Shown here: piece after piece, positions 35,558 through 44,984 of the stretch
Layout of the letters: each line of letters begins with the position of its first letter
Position numbering within the stretch: position 1 is the first letter of the stretch
Assembly: GCF_000743705.1 (NCBI RefSeq)
Contig: NZ_JQEZ01000001.1
Location: forward strand, 7,525 to 71,524
Source of the DNA: Ruegeria halocynthiae
Lineage (GTDB): Bacteria > Pseudomonadota > Alphaproteobacteria > Rhodobacterales > Rhodobacteraceae
Length of the DNA stretch: 64,000 nt
Direction of reading: 5' to 3'
Notes under the pieces: model-generated
What the model was told of the DNA's origin: nothing
The model's input: the letters and a program-made list of their open reading frames with translations, nothing else
Database searches by the model: none
Made by a program: the position numbers and the translations under genes

Positions 35558-36664
35558 ATGTATAATTTCAACCTGAAGAAAGTCGTGATGTCGGCAACAG
35601 CCGTCACCGCCCTGAGCGCCGGTGCCGCCGCCGCACAAGAAGCGTGCACCAACTACACCGTTGAAGACGGTGACACGATGGCCACCATTGCCATCGCGGC
35701 ATATGGAACATCGAACTATCAGCCGATCTTCAACGCGAACCGCAACGTCATCAACAACCCGAACGCGCTGGATCCGGGCCTGGTGCTGGCCCTGCCCTGT
35801 GAGGATGGCAGCCTGCCGAACGGTCAGTCCGCTCAGGAAATCATCGCAGCGGAAGAAGCACGCGCAGCGACTGTCAAACGTTCGAGCGTCTATCAGCCGC
35901 CGATCAAGCTGGTGACGGGTAACGGCTGGGCGCCGTTCGCGGATGAATCGCTGAATGGCGGCGGTTTCATCGCCCGACTGGGGACCACTGCCCTGAACCG
36001 TGGCGGCAACGCGCGCGATTACTCGGTCAGCTTCGTGGATGACTGGAACTCGCATCTGGAAACCCTGCTGCCTTTGGGCGCGTTTGACGTGTCGCTGGCT
36101 TGGGTGATGCCCGATTGTACGAACCGTACTTTCGAATGGTCGCCCGAGACCCAGACCCGCTGCACGCAGTTCGACTCGTCGGTTCCGGTCTATGACACCG
36201 TGTTCGGCGTCTACACCCTGCCGGAAAGCCAGTATGCCTCGGCCACCGGCTATGAAGAGTTCGAAGGCGCAACGATCTGCCGGATGACAGGTTGGGGCCT
36301 GTTCGACCTCGAAGCATCCGGTCTGGGTGGCGACGATTACACCCGTCTGGCACCGGTTACGGCCCGCGAATGCGTTGACGCCGTTCTGACCGGCAGCGCG
36401 GATATCGCCACTTTTGAGGTTCAGCTGATGTCCGACACCATGGGCGAGATGGGTCTGACAACAAACGATCTGGTGGAAAACCCGTTCGTTTCGACCACCC
36501 AGTCGCTGCGCTTTATCGCACACCGCAGCAACCCCTTCGGCAAGCAATATCTGGCGATGCTGAACAAAGGTCTGAACGAAATGCGGGAATCCGGCGAATG
36601 GTACGCCATCGTTTCGGACACCCTGCGCGAGCATAACGAGAAACTGATGGCAGCGTCGAACTGA
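35558..36664 (+). CDS. Secreted LysM plus family-3 solute-binding protein, second copy
   Basis: A 368-residue paralogue of the preceding gene. It has a signal peptide (to about ASA-type site AAAA-Q), a LysM-like domain (TNYTVEDGDTMATIAIAAYG, DPGLVLALPC) and a family-3 solute-binding domain (LVTGNGWAPFADESLNGGG, FVDDWNSHLETLLPL, GATICRMTGWGLFDLE). It lacks the long coiled coil of the first copy. ATG 35558 follows CTGGAGGA with 8-base spacing, a strong site, so it may be the most abundantly made product of the operon. The gene is followed by a strong Rho-independent terminator ending the whole cluster. Confidence 0.78.
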   Translation: MYNFNLKKVVMSATAVTALSAGAAAAQEACTNYTVEDGDTMATIAIAAYGTSNYQPIFNANRNVINNPNALDPGLVLALPCEDGSLPNGQSAQEIIAAEEARAATVKRSSVYQPPIKLVTGNGWAPFADESLNGGGFIARLGTTALNRGGNARDYSVSFVDDWNSHLETLLPLGAFDVSLAWVMPDCTNRTFEWSPETQTRCTQFDSSVPVYDTVFGVYTLPESQYASATGYEEFEGATICRMTGWGLFDLEASGLGGDDYTRLAPVTARECVDAVLTGSADIATFEVQLMSDTMGEMGLTTNDLVENPFVSTTQSLRFIAHRSNPFGKQYLAMLNKGLNEMRESGEWYAIVSDTLREHNEKLMAASN

Positions 36665-36688
36665 TCCCTCGGTTCACCTGAACAAACT

Positions 36689-36717
36689 GGGCCGGTCTTG
36701 TGACCGGCCCTTTTTTT
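36689..36717 (+). terminator. Rho-independent terminator of the kinase/LysM operon
   Basis: A 9-bp perfect stem GGGCCGGTC / GACCGGCCC with a 4-base loop followed by seven T residues, 25 bases after the last stop. Confidence 0.92.
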
Positions 36718-36862
36718 GTCTGGCCACAAAGTGGAACCCGATTTTTCCGCTTCTCATAGTCGTCAAAGCGAAAGCTACGGGAATCCCCTAATACCCGGAA
36801 ACTTCAATCCAGATACTATGATTCCAACTACACCGGTGAGGCTTCGGTCTCCCCACTCACTC

Positions 36863-36896
36863 AAAAAGGGGCCGACTTTGGGGGTCGGCCCCTTTT
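36863..36896 (-). terminator. Terminator downstream of icd (bidirectional shape)
   Basis: A-run, stem GGGGCCGAC / GTCGGCCCC and T-run (36863-36896), so it can stop transcription in both directions. It lies about 55 bases beyond the icd stop on the minus strand and backs up the plus-strand terminator at 36689. Confidence 0.85.
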
Positions 36897-36951
36897 TCTA
36901 TTTTCACAATCTGACAAAGCAGCCCACGTCCTGCGACGTGGGTTACAGGTT

Positions 36952-39165
36952 TCAGTCGATGATTGCGTTCAGCGAGGCGCTGGGGCGCATCACAGCCGCA
37001 GCTTTGGCCGGATCGGTGTGATAGTAACCACCCAGATCAGCAGCCGCACCTTGCGCTGCAGCCAGTTCACCAAGGATTTGACCTTCCTTTGCTGCCAGTT
37101 CAGCAGCAACAGGCGCAAACTCGGCCGCCAGATCCGCATCGTCGGATTGAGCCGCCAATGCCTCGGCCCAGTAACGGGCGAACCAGTAGTGGCTATCGCG
37201 GTTGTCGGGCTGACCAACCTTGCGGCTGGGCGACTTGTTGTTGTCCAGAATGCCCTGCGTTGCGGCCTCAGCCGCGGCACCCAGAACACCCGCCTTGGCA
37301 TTGCCCTTGCTGTCAGCCAGGAAGTTCAGCGATTCACCCAGCGCACAGAATTCACCCATTGAATCCCAACGCAGGTGATTTTCCTCCACCAGTTGCTGCA
37401 CGTGTTTCGGAGCCGAACCACCTGCACCGGTTTCAAACAGACCGCCGCCATTCATCAGCTTGACGATGGACAGCATCTTGGCCGAGGTGCCCAGTTCCAG
37501 GATCGGGAACAGGTCGGTCAGATAGTCGCGCAAAACGTTGCCAGTGATGGCGATGCTGTCATTGCCCGCCGTAATGGTCTCCAACGACTGACGGGTCGCT
37601 TCGCGCGGGGCCATGATCAGGAACTTGTCAGCCGCGCCCGCCGCCTCAAGCGCCGGTTTGACGTATTTGATCAGCTCGGCATCATGGGCGCGGTTTGCGT
37701 CCAGCCAAAAGATCGCCTCGGACCCGGTCAATCGCTGGCGGTCCAGCGCCAGTTGAATCCAGTTCTCGATAGGGGCTTTCTTGACGGTGCAGGCCCGCCA
37801 GATGTCGCCCTGTTCAACGTCGTGGCTGTGCAGTGTGTCACCATTGGCCAGAACGATACGGATGGTGCCATCCGCAGGCGCCTGGAATGTGGTCGGGTGC
37901 GAGCCGTATTCCTCGGCCTTCTGCGCCATCAGACCCACGTTGGCCACGGCACCGACGGTCGCCGGGTTCAGCGCACCGTTGGCTTTGAAGAAATTGACGG
38001 TCTCATCATAGACACTGGCATAGCAGCGATCGGGGATCACACAGTTGGTGTCACCTTTGGCACCGGCCTCGTCCCAGCCCTTGCCGCCTGCACGGATCAC
38101 AGCCGGCATCGAGGCGTCGATGATCACATCCGACGGCACGTGCAGGTTGGTGATGCCCTTGTCGCTGTCGACCATATACATGGACGGGCGGTCCGCCTTC
38201 AGGGCGTCAATGGCAGCGACGATTTCAGCGTTATCCTTGACGCGATCCAGAAGGTCGCCCAGGCCCGAATTCGGGTTCACACCCAACGCATCCAGCTCGG
38301 CACCGAATTTCTCGAACACTGGGGCCAGCCACGCTTTGACCGCAAAGCCAAAGATGATCGGGTCCGACACTTTCATCATCGTCGCTTTCAAATGAAGCGA
38401 GAACATGGTGCCGTCTTTCTTGGTGTCTTCAATGGCCTCGGTCAAAAAGGACGACAGTGCCTTGACCGACATAAAGGTCGCGTCGGCCACGGTGCCTTCG
38501 GCCAGCGGCCATGCGTCTTTCAGAACTGTGACGCTGCCATCTTTGCCTACAAATTCGATCTTGGCATCACCTGCCTGAGCGGCGGTGATGGTGGCCGATT
38601 TCTCGTTTGCGTAGAAATCATTGCCCGACATCGAAGACACTTTGGTCTTGCTGTCAGACGCCCATTCCCCCATCGAATGCGGGTTTTTCTGAGCATAGTT
38701 CTTGACCGCCCGCGCAGCACGACGGTCGCTGTTGCCTTCGCGCAGAACCGGGTTCACGGCCGATCCCTTGAGGGCGTCATACCGCGCACGGATCGCTTTT
38801 TCGTCATCAGTTGCGGGTTCTTCGGGATAGGCCGGAATGTCATACCCCTGCGCCTGCAGTTCCTCGATCGCGGCCACCAGCTGCGGCACCGAGGCCGAGA
38901 TATTGGGCAGCTTGATCACATTGGCGTCGGGCGTTTTCACCAGTTCACCCAAGGCGGCCAGATCATCGGTGATGCGCTGTTCTTCGGTCAGGTTTTCCGG
39001 GAAGGTCGCAAGGATACGTCCCGCCAATGAGATATCCTTGGTGCCGACACTGACACCCGCGGCGCTGGCGAACTTGCGAATGATGGGCAGGAACGAGGCG
39101 CTGGCCAGTTCGGGCGCTTCGTCTACAATGGTATACAATATATCAAAGTTCGATTTATCTGCCAT
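36952..39165 (-). CDS. icd: Monomeric NADP-dependent isocitrate dehydrogenase
   Basis: A 737-residue monomeric-type isocitrate dehydrogenase (about 740 residues is usual for this class, against about 415 for the dimeric type). Recognisable blocks are [15 protein letters not shown], the substrate region [14 protein letters not shown] with [15 protein letters not shown], and the C-terminal [17 protein letters not shown]. It oxidises isocitrate to 2-oxoglutarate with NADP in the TCA cycle, in the cytosol. Stand-alone gene with its own terminator. Open frames on the opposite strand are shadows of its GC-rich codons. Confidence 0.96.
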   Translation of the reverse strand: MADKSNFDILYTIVDEAPELASASFLPIIRKFASAAGVSVGTKDISLAGRILATFPENLTEEQRITDDLAALGELVKTPDANVIKLPNISASVPQLVAAIEELQAQGYDIPAYPEEPATDDEKAIRARYDALKGSAVNPVLREGNSDRRAARAVKNYAQKNPHSMGEWASDSKTKVSSMSGNDFYANEKSATITAAQAGDAKIEFVGKDGSVTVLKDAWPLAEGTVADATFMSVKALSSFLTEAIEDTKKDGTMFSLHLKATMMKVSDPIIFGFAVKAWLAPVFEKFGAELDALGVNPNSGLGDLLDRVKDNAEIVAAIDALKADRPSMYMVDSDKGITNLHVPSDVIIDASMPAVIRAGGKGWDEAGAKGDTNCVIPDRCYASVYDETVNFFKANGALNPATVGAVANVGLMAQKAEEYGSHPTTFQAPADGTIRIVLANGDTLHSHDVEQGDIWRACTVKKAPIENWIQLALDRQRLTGSEAIFWLDANRAHDAELIKYVKPALEAAGAADKFLIMAPREATRQSLETITAGNDSIAITGNVLRDYLTDLFPILELGTSAKMLSIVKLMNGGGLFETGAGGSAPKHVQQLVEENHLRWDSMGEFCALGESLNFLADSKGNAKAGVLGAAAEAATQGILDNNKSPSRKVGQPDNRDSHYWFARYWAEALAAQSDDADLAAEFAPVAAELAAKEGQILGELAAAQGAAADLGGYYHTDPAKAAAVMRPSASLNAIID

Positions 39166-39405
39166 ATTCTTTTACCTTTTTTAAGCCTTTCGGGGCGTGC
39201 GATCCAAGAGTGTGCCACTTAGCCGTGGCGCGTATGGGGCACGCGTATCCGACCGCCCCAATGGTGACTCTGATTTGACAGGGCCTCCCATAAATCAGGT
39301 TGGGCCTGGGATCAATCGCCTTGAGGCGGTGCAAATTGACACGGGTTGGTGAAAACCTGCAGTTTCAGGTGTTTTTCGGGTGATCGGGCCATCCGACAGG
39401 ATACC

Positions 39406-40548
39406 TTAACCCTTTTCTGGTGGGTCATACTTTCTGAACCCGCTCGTTTTCGCAAGATGATCCAGGTATTGCGTGATCGCATCATCCAAATGCGGAACTG
39501 ACCCTGCCACAGCTTCTTTTGTAACGGGAATGCCTGCCTCTTGGATGAGTTTCAACACAAGTGCACGACCGTTCTTTCCGGACTTGTGCAGAAAACTATC
39601 TATCTCTGTCTTGGCAATATCCGGTCGTCCAAGCGTTGCATACGCCAGGTACCGATACAGCCATTCCTCATCTTGCCCCAAGACAAGCCAATTTGCGGAT
39701 TTACGATACCATCTATTGAACAAGCCCATATTGGCTAAATCGTGTTCCAGATGCCGTGCAGCGTATTGCCTGACGTATTTGATGCCTTCGTCCTCTTCAC
39801 CGATCTTCAGATGAACCAAGGCAGGGATTAACCCTTCATACTCAATTCCGGGTTTCAGCCGCGCAAGATGTGTCACAGCCTCCATGGCACTTTCATGATC
39901 GCCGGTATATTTCAAATCAAACCTCACCTGAGCGTCAAACACCCAGGGTTCATCGGGCCATTGCATTTTGGCTTGCCGTAGAAACCGGTCCCCTCCGTCA
40001 ACTCCGTCTTTTCCGAAATGCGCGATAAACAATCGCGAACCCGCATCAGAATCACCCGGGTCAATGTCCAGAACCTTCTCAAACCCCAGAATTGCAGCAG
40101 AATAATTCCCCTGACCGAGGTCAAACTTGGCCTTGTAAAACAACGAATTCCTACCATCCGGGTCTAACTGCAGCCTTTTCAGGTAGTCCGCTTGCGCAGC
40201 CTGACTATCTCCCAGAGCGTCCAGCGCCATGGCGCGCCTTAGGACCGAGGTAGCATCATCCGGCTGTAATGCCAAAGCACCGGAATAGTCGGAAATCGCT
40301 TTATCATATTGCCGCCCGCAATAGTAAGCCCAGCCACGAGCATTCAGTAGCTTACCCCGTTGTTTCGGGGTAATCCCCTCGGCCTTCATCAGCGTGTTAC
40401 AGGACGAGACCACATGGGACATGCCGCCCTTGTTGCCCAGACATGATGCAGCCAATCCCGAATAGTTCACCGCCGATTTGGAAGGCGAATTGAACGACAG
40501 CAGCAACGTGGCGATTACGATAATCAGGGCGGCAAGGCGTATGTGCAT
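39406..40548 (-). CDS. Secreted TPR-repeat protein
   Basis: 380 residues. A signal peptide or N-terminal anchor (MHIRLAALIIVIATLLLS) is followed by at least three TPR units: GWAYYCGRQYDKAISDYSGA with LQPDD, RAMALDALGDSQAAQADYLK, and GNYSAAILGFEKVLDIDPGD. Less regular helical repeats run to the C-terminus. A TPR scaffold outside the inner membrane usually binds partner proteins in the periplasm. ATG 40548 is preferred to TTG 40560. Single gene, no operon partners; the downstream 240 bases to icd contain no gene. Confidence 0.72.
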   Translation of the reverse strand: MHIRLAALIIVIATLLLSFNSPSKSAVNYSGLAASCLGNKGGMSHVVSSCNTLMKAEGITPKQRGKLLNARGWAYYCGRQYDKAISDYSGALALQPDDATSVLRRAMALDALGDSQAAQADYLKRLQLDPDGRNSLFYKAKFDLGQGNYSAAILGFEKVLDIDPGDSDAGSRLFIAHFGKDGVDGGDRFLRQAKMQWPDEPWVFDAQVRFDLKYTGDHESAMEAVTHLARLKPGIEYEGLIPALVHLKIGEEDEGIKYVRQYAARHLEHDLANMGLFNRWYRKSANWLVLGQDEEWLYRYLAYATLGRPDIAKTEIDSFLHKSGKNGRALVLKLIQEAGIPVTKEAVAGSVPHLDDAITQYLDHLAKTSGFRKYDPPEKG

Positions 40549-40672
40549 CGAAACTCTCAAAAACCAAATTACTCACCTTAAAGTGGTAACTTGCAGCCAG
40601 CACTCAAGAGATTTCCGCCCCAACTATTTGCAAGTGATGCGGAAAATACACACGCCCAAACGCAATGATTGA

Positions 40673-41698
40673 TCAAACGCCCCACGTATCGCTGAGCCGG
40701 TAGCCGCCGGGCCAGGGGTCGTCCGGGTCCAGCATGTGCTGATGAGTGCCGGTAATCCAGCCGCGGCCGCTGATCTCGGGGATGATCGCCGGGCGGTCTG
40801 CGACATAAGTGTGCCCGACAATCCGGCCGGTGAACCGCGATCCGATGATCGAGGTCGCCTCGAACGTCTGCCCGACCGTCATCTGACCTTTCGCGGCCAT
40901 CAACGCCATCCGCGCAGAAACCGCTGTTCCGGTCGGTGACCGATCGACCTTGCCCGGCTGGATCGCAACGGCGGATTTACCGGTCAGACCGGCCTCAGAT
41001 ACCGCAAGCGGCCCGCAGAAGGCACAGAAAGAGATGTGGTTCCAATCGGGGTTTTCCGGGTGGGTAAAGCCAAGCTGCTGGTTCGCGGCATTGGTAATCG
41101 CCACGCCAAGACGTGCGATATCACGGGCTTCGTCCTGCGCGATGTCGAGCCCAAGTGCCCCGGCATCGACCACCACAAAGCTGTCACCGCCATACGCCGT
41201 ATCGACGGTCAGGGTACCGATGCCCGCGACTTCAAGCGGAACCGCGATCTTATCGACAAAGCTGGGCAGGTTTTGCACATGGATACGCTCGGCCTTGCCA
41301 TTGTGGCATTCGGCACGCACGCGCACCAGCCCGCCCGGCGCCTCAAGCGTCATCCGGGTCTCCGGTTCTTGCATCGGGATGATACCGCCATCCAGCAACA
41401 CTGTGGCAACACAGATCGAGTTTGACCCGGACATGGGCGGCGTGTCTTCAGGCTCCATAATGATAAAGGCGGCGTCGGCCTCGGGGTGTTTGGGCGGGAC
41501 CAGCAGATTGACATGGCGAAACACGCCGCCGCGCGGTTCGTTCAACATGAAATTGCGCAGGGTCTGGTCCTGCGCAATGAATGCGCGCTGATCCCAGAGG
41601 CTTTCTCCCGGAGGGGGCTGAACACCGCCAACAATGACATCGCCCACCTCGCCTTCGGCATGGGCTGAAATCACGTGGATGGTTTTGACGCTGCGCAT
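40673..41698 (-). CDS. Proline racemase-family protein, probable trans-3-hydroxy-L-proline dehydratase
   Basis: A 341-residue member of the proline racemase superfamily ([40 protein letters not shown]). The two catalytic cysteines of racemases are replaced: Ser in [10 protein letters not shown] and Thr in [13 protein letters not shown]. Thr at the second site is characteristic of trans-3-hydroxyproline dehydratases, which need only one base, so dehydration to pyrroline-2-carboxylate is more likely than epimerisation. Last gene of the hydroxyproline operon on the minus strand, 9 bases after the D-amino acid dehydrogenase. Confidence 0.8.
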   Translation of the reverse strand: MRSVKTIHVISAHAEGEVGDVIVGGVQPPPGESLWDQRAFIAQDQTLRNFMLNEPRGGVFRHVNLLVPPKHPEADAAFIIMEPEDTPPMSGSNSICVATVLLDGGIIPMQEPETRMTLEAPGGLVRVRAECHNGKAERIHVQNLPSFVDKIAVPLEVAGIGTLTVDTAYGGDSFVVVDAGALGLDIAQDEARDIARLGVAITNAANQQLGFTHPENPDWNHISFCAFCGPLAVSEAGLTGKSAVAIQPGKVDRSPTGTAVSARMALMAAKGQMTVGQTFEATSIIGSRFTGRIVGHTYVADRPAIIPEISGRGWITGTHQHMLDPDDPWPGGYRLSDTWGV

Positions 41699-41707
41699 GT
41701 TCTGTCC

Positions 41708-42946
41708 TTAAAACCGGGTCGCGGAAAACGGGGTCAGCGGTATTTGTGGCGGCTGCCCGTCGACCAAGGCCCCAACCAGTTCAGCCGTGCCCGCCGATTG
41801 GGTCAATCCCAGATGACCGTGGCCGAAAGCATAGATAACGTTCGACGCCTGCGGCGCAGCGCCAATCACCGGCAGGCTGTCGGGCAGCGACGGCCGGAAC
41901 CCCATCCACTGCTTACCCCCGTCTGTATTCAACCCGGGCAGAAACTGCGACGCCTTCTGCAACAGCGTGTCTGCCCGGCTGAAGTTCGGAGGCAGTTTCA
42001 GCCCGCCCAATTCAACCGCGCCACCGATCCGCACACCGCCGTTGATCCGGCTGGCCACAAATCCGTGGCCCGAGAACGTCAGATGCATACGCAGATCAAA
42101 CGCGCCTGCTGGCAGGGTCGTGTTATAGCCCCGCTCGGTCTCAAGCGGGATGTTGTCCCCGAGGGTCCGCGCAAGGTCATGCGACCAGGCCCCGGCGCAC
42201 AGGATGACCTTGGCCGCTTTAATTTCGCCGTTGGTCAGAGAGATCCGCACGCCGCCATCGGCAGGGCTTATCGCCCGGATGTTCCGGATTTCGATCACTC
42301 CACCCCGCCTGCGGAACACCTGTGCCAGATGTTCGACCCATTTTTTCGGATCGACAGAGTTCATCCAGTTCGGAGTAAAACCCGCATGGGTGAACCGGGT
42401 GCTGAGGCCGGGCTGTTTTTCGGCAATTGCTTCGCGACTTTCCAGCAATTCGAATTCAATCCCGTGTTTTCGGCGCAGCTCCCACGCAGGCAGGCTGGCG
42501 CGGTATTCGGCTGCGCTTTCATAAAGCTGCATTTGGCCGTCGCGCTGCATCATCGGCTCACCATCTACGGCGGCAATCAAACGGTTCAGCGCTGCACTGG
42601 ACAATTCCATCAGGCTGGCCTGCGCGCGCAGGTGGTTGCCATATGGTCTGGGGCGGCTGGCGCGCCAGAACCGAAACATCCAAGGGGCGATCTGCAACGC
42701 ATAGGCCGGTGGAATGCTCAGCGGCCCTTGCGGATCCAGCAACCATTTCGGGGCTTTGCGCATGATGCCAGGCGTCGCCAGGGGTTCAACCTCGGAAAAC
42801 GCAAACGCCCCCGCGTTCCCGGCCGAGGCCTGCGCGGCGATGCCATCGCGATCCAACACCAGAACGGAATATCCCCGACGCTGTAGTTCCAAAGCGGTCG
42901 TGATACCGATCACGCCTGCCCCGATGACAACGACCTGCTGGGTCAA
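41708..42946 (-). CDS. FAD-dependent D-amino acid (D-hydroxyproline) dehydrogenase
   Basis: A 412-residue DadA-type flavoenzyme. The N-terminal FAD Rossmann motif is VVVIGAGVIGITTALELQRRG, followed by the region QASAGNAGAFAFSEVEPLA. The C-terminal flavin-contact segment is IYAFGHGHLGLTQSAGTAEL. In this operon it should oxidise cis-4-hydroxy-D-proline, made by the neighbouring epimerase, to pyrroline-4-hydroxy-2-carboxylate. The gene overlaps the epimerase gene by 4 bases (ATGA). It is membrane-associated in related systems, passing electrons to the quinone pool. Confidence 0.88.
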   Translation of the reverse strand: MTQQVVVIGAGVIGITTALELQRRGYSVLVLDRDGIAAQASAGNAGAFAFSEVEPLATPGIMRKAPKWLLDPQGPLSIPPAYALQIAPWMFRFWRASRPRPYGNHLRAQASLMELSSAALNRLIAAVDGEPMMQRDGQMQLYESAAEYRASLPAWELRRKHGIEFELLESREAIAEKQPGLSTRFTHAGFTPNWMNSVDPKKWVEHLAQVFRRRGGVIEIRNIRAISPADGGVRISLTNGEIKAAKVILCAGAWSHDLARTLGDNIPLETERGYNTTLPAGAFDLRMHLTFSGHGFVASRINGGVRIGGAVELGGLKLPPNFSRADTLLQKASQFLPGLNTDGGKQWMGFRPSLPDSLPVIGAAPQASNVIYAFGHGHLGLTQSAGTAELVGALVDGQPPQIPLTPFSATRF

Positions 42947-43875
42947 AACTCGATCCCTGCCTGAAACGGATCATTGTCGGCGAAGATCAGTTTCGACTCC
43001 GCCATGATATGGGCCTGCCCGGTGATCGAGGGGATGATCCCTCCGCTCGGCCCCGGCTGATAGGACAGCCGATAGGCGCTGCCGATGACGCTGTGCTGTA
43101 CGATCTCTTCACCGGGCGCCAGTTGCCCGTCGGCGGCCAGACAGGCCAGCCGCGCCGAGCAACCGGTGCCACAGGGTGAACGGTCATAGTTGTCATCGGG
43201 ACACAACACAAAATTGCGGCCATGTACCCCCGGATCGGCTGAGGTGTCCTGAAAGATCACGTGGTCAATCAGCTCGCCTTGTTCGCCTCCGATCCCCTGT
43301 GTGACTGAAGCCTTTCGGATGGCGACTGTCATATCGGTAAGGTGCCGAATATTGCCGGGCTCTACCGGAATTGGGCTGGGATCGACAATAAAGAACCAAT
43401 TGCCACCATAGGCCACATCCCCCGTCACCACGCCATACCCCGGTACGTCCAGCGTCACACCACGCTGGACCCGGCGGCTTTCGATATTTGTGACAGTGAC
43501 GGTGTTGGCGTCATGCAGCTCAACTGTCACGATACCAGCGGGCGTTTCGATCTTATGGCATCCGATATCAATCCGCCCCAGATGCGCCAGGGTGACGGTC
43601 AGGCCGATCGTGCCATGGCCACACATGCCCAGCACCGCGTCCACATCGAAATAGATCACACCGGCCACACAGGACGGATCAACCGGCTCAACCAGCAGCG
43701 CGCCAACCATCGCGGGCTGACCGCGCGGCTCCAGCATGACTGAGCGATAGAATTTCTTATGTTCGGTCGCCAGACGCAGGGCACGATCAGCCAAAGGACC
43801 CGATCCCAGATCAGGTGCACCGTCAAGGATGACTCGCGTCGGCTCCCCCCCGGTGTGGCTGTCGATCACATGCAT
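42943..43875 (-). CDS. 4-hydroxyproline 2-epimerase
   Basis: A 310-residue proline racemase-family enzyme with both catalytic cysteines present (VLGMCGHGTIG and YDRSPCGTGCSARL). This fits 4-hydroxyproline epimerase, converting trans-4-hydroxy-L-proline to cis-4-hydroxy-D-proline. Its neighbours (D-amino acid dehydrogenase and a DHDPS-like deaminase) supply the next two steps. It overlaps the upstream deaminase gene by 10 bases and the dehydrogenase by 4, so the operon is tightly packed. Proline racemase is the less likely alternative. Confidence 0.9.
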   Translation of the reverse strand: MHVIDSHTGGEPTRVILDGAPDLGSGPLADRALRLATEHKKFYRSVMLEPRGQPAMVGALLVEPVDPSCVAGVIYFDVDAVLGMCGHGTIGLTVTLAHLGRIDIGCHKIETPAGIVTVELHDANTVTVTNIESRRVQRGVTLDVPGYGVVTGDVAYGGNWFFIVDPSPIPVEPGNIRHLTDMTVAIRKASVTQGIGGEQGELIDHVIFQDTSADPGVHGRNFVLCPDDNYDRSPCGTGCSARLACLAADGQLAPGEEIVQHSVIGSAYRLSYQPGPSGGIIPSITGQAHIMAESKLIFADNDPFQAGIEF

Positions 43876-44825
43876 TCAGCGATCACCCCGCCCTGTTTGG
43901 ACCAATCGGCATACCAGTTGCGGAACAGCTCATATTGCTGTTCGCAGTAATTGCGCTGTGCATCGGTCAACTCATCGGTTTCGTTAAAGTGCAGGCGGTA
44001 TTCATGTTCGCCGTTCAGCACCAGAAGATGCTTGTAATACAGCACCAAATCCGGGCCTTCGTCAAAGCTGGACAAGACCTGAATAGCCTCGGTCAGTTCC
44101 TGCGCCCGTTGTCGTGCCTCGGCATTGCCCCGCGCCGCCCGTTTGGACAGCGCTGCCAGCAACAGCGCCTCATGCGGGAGGGCGGTTCCGATCCCGGTGA
44201 TCGACCCGGTTGCGCCGCAGTTGACAAAACCGTGGTAAACCTCGGTATCCACCCCAACCATCAGGGTCACCTGATCATCCTGGCTGGTGATGTTCTCGGC
44301 GGCATAGCGCAAATCATCCTTGCCGCCAAATTCCTTGAAACCGATCAGATTGGAATGTTCAGCCCGCAGTGCAAAGAACAGATCGGCACGGGTGGCAAAC
44401 CCGTAATACGGGCTGTTGTAGATGATCGCGGGCACCTCCGACGCGGCGAACAGGATCGCCCTGAAATGGTTCTTTTGCGCGGTCGGAGAGCTGCCACGCG
44501 ACAAAACACGCGGAATGACCATCAGGCCCACAGCCCCCATTTTCTGCGCATGGGCCGCGTGTGCCACAGCGGATTTGGTATTGACGGCGCCGGTGCCGAC
44601 CACAACCGGCAGCCCTGCTGCGACCAACCGTTCGACACCTTCCATCCGTTGTTCATCAGTCAACAGAGGCCAGTCACCCATCGACCCACAATAGACCACC
44701 GCCGACATACCCGCGTCGATCATCTGCTGACCCTTGCGCACCAGCGCGTCGAAATCCGGCGTCCGGTCTACCTTACAGGGGGTCATCAGCGCAGGCATGG
44801 TGCCGGTGAAAACACTGGTCGACAT
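43866..44825 (-). CDS. DHDPS-family protein, probable pyrroline-4-hydroxy-2-carboxylate deaminase
   Basis: A 319-residue class I aldolase-fold protein of the DapA superfamily. The Schiff-base lysine lies in NLIGFKEFGG, the tyrosine in IIYNSPYYGF, and the N-terminal phosphate/carboxylate loop in GSMGDWPLLTDEQR. In this operon the expected reaction is deamination of pyrroline-4-hydroxy-2-carboxylate to 2-oxoglutarate semialdehyde, third step of hydroxyproline degradation. ATG 44825 has GGAAGG upstream and is favoured over 44849. First gene of the four-gene operon, just after the terminator at 44929. Confidence 0.82.
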   Translation of the reverse strand: MSTSVFTGTMPALMTPCKVDRTPDFDALVRKGQQMIDAGMSAVVYCGSMGDWPLLTDEQRMEGVERLVAAGLPVVVGTGAVNTKSAVAHAAHAQKMGAVGLMVIPRVLSRGSSPTAQKNHFRAILFAASEVPAIIYNSPYYGFATRADLFFALRAEHSNLIGFKEFGGKDDLRYAAENITSQDDQVTLMVGVDTEVYHGFVNCGATGSITGIGTALPHEALLLAALSKRAARGNAEARQRAQELTEAIQVLSSFDEGPDLVLYYKHLLVLNGEHEYRLHFNETDELTDAQRNYCEQQYELFRNWYADWSKQGGVIAECM

Positions 44826-44928
44826 CAAAGCTATCCTTCCAAAATTCATCGTGAAAGCGGGCAGAGCACGCCCTTGCGACTCGTCGCATCGGATATTGGA
44901 TACAAAATCCAGAAAACGGGCGCAAACG

Positions 44929-44959
44929 AAAAAACGCGCCGGATCGGAAGATCGGCGCG
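44929..44959 (-). terminator. Rho-independent terminator after the sugar-transport ATPase gene
   Basis: On the minus strand a stem CGCGCCGATC / GATCCGGCGCG (one bulged base) with a 4-base loop is followed by six T residues. It ends the iclR-ATPase transcript and separates it from the hydroxyproline operon. Confidence 0.8.
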
Positions 44960-44984
44960 CCGCGTTTCAGTCAAAGCTTTGGGG

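Noticed and set aside
37375..39030. Long open frame on the plus strand, 551 codons
   Set aside because: It is antisense to icd, a clear gene on the minus strand. The composition is rich in Arg, His and Gln with no domain pattern, as expected for a GC-rich shadow.
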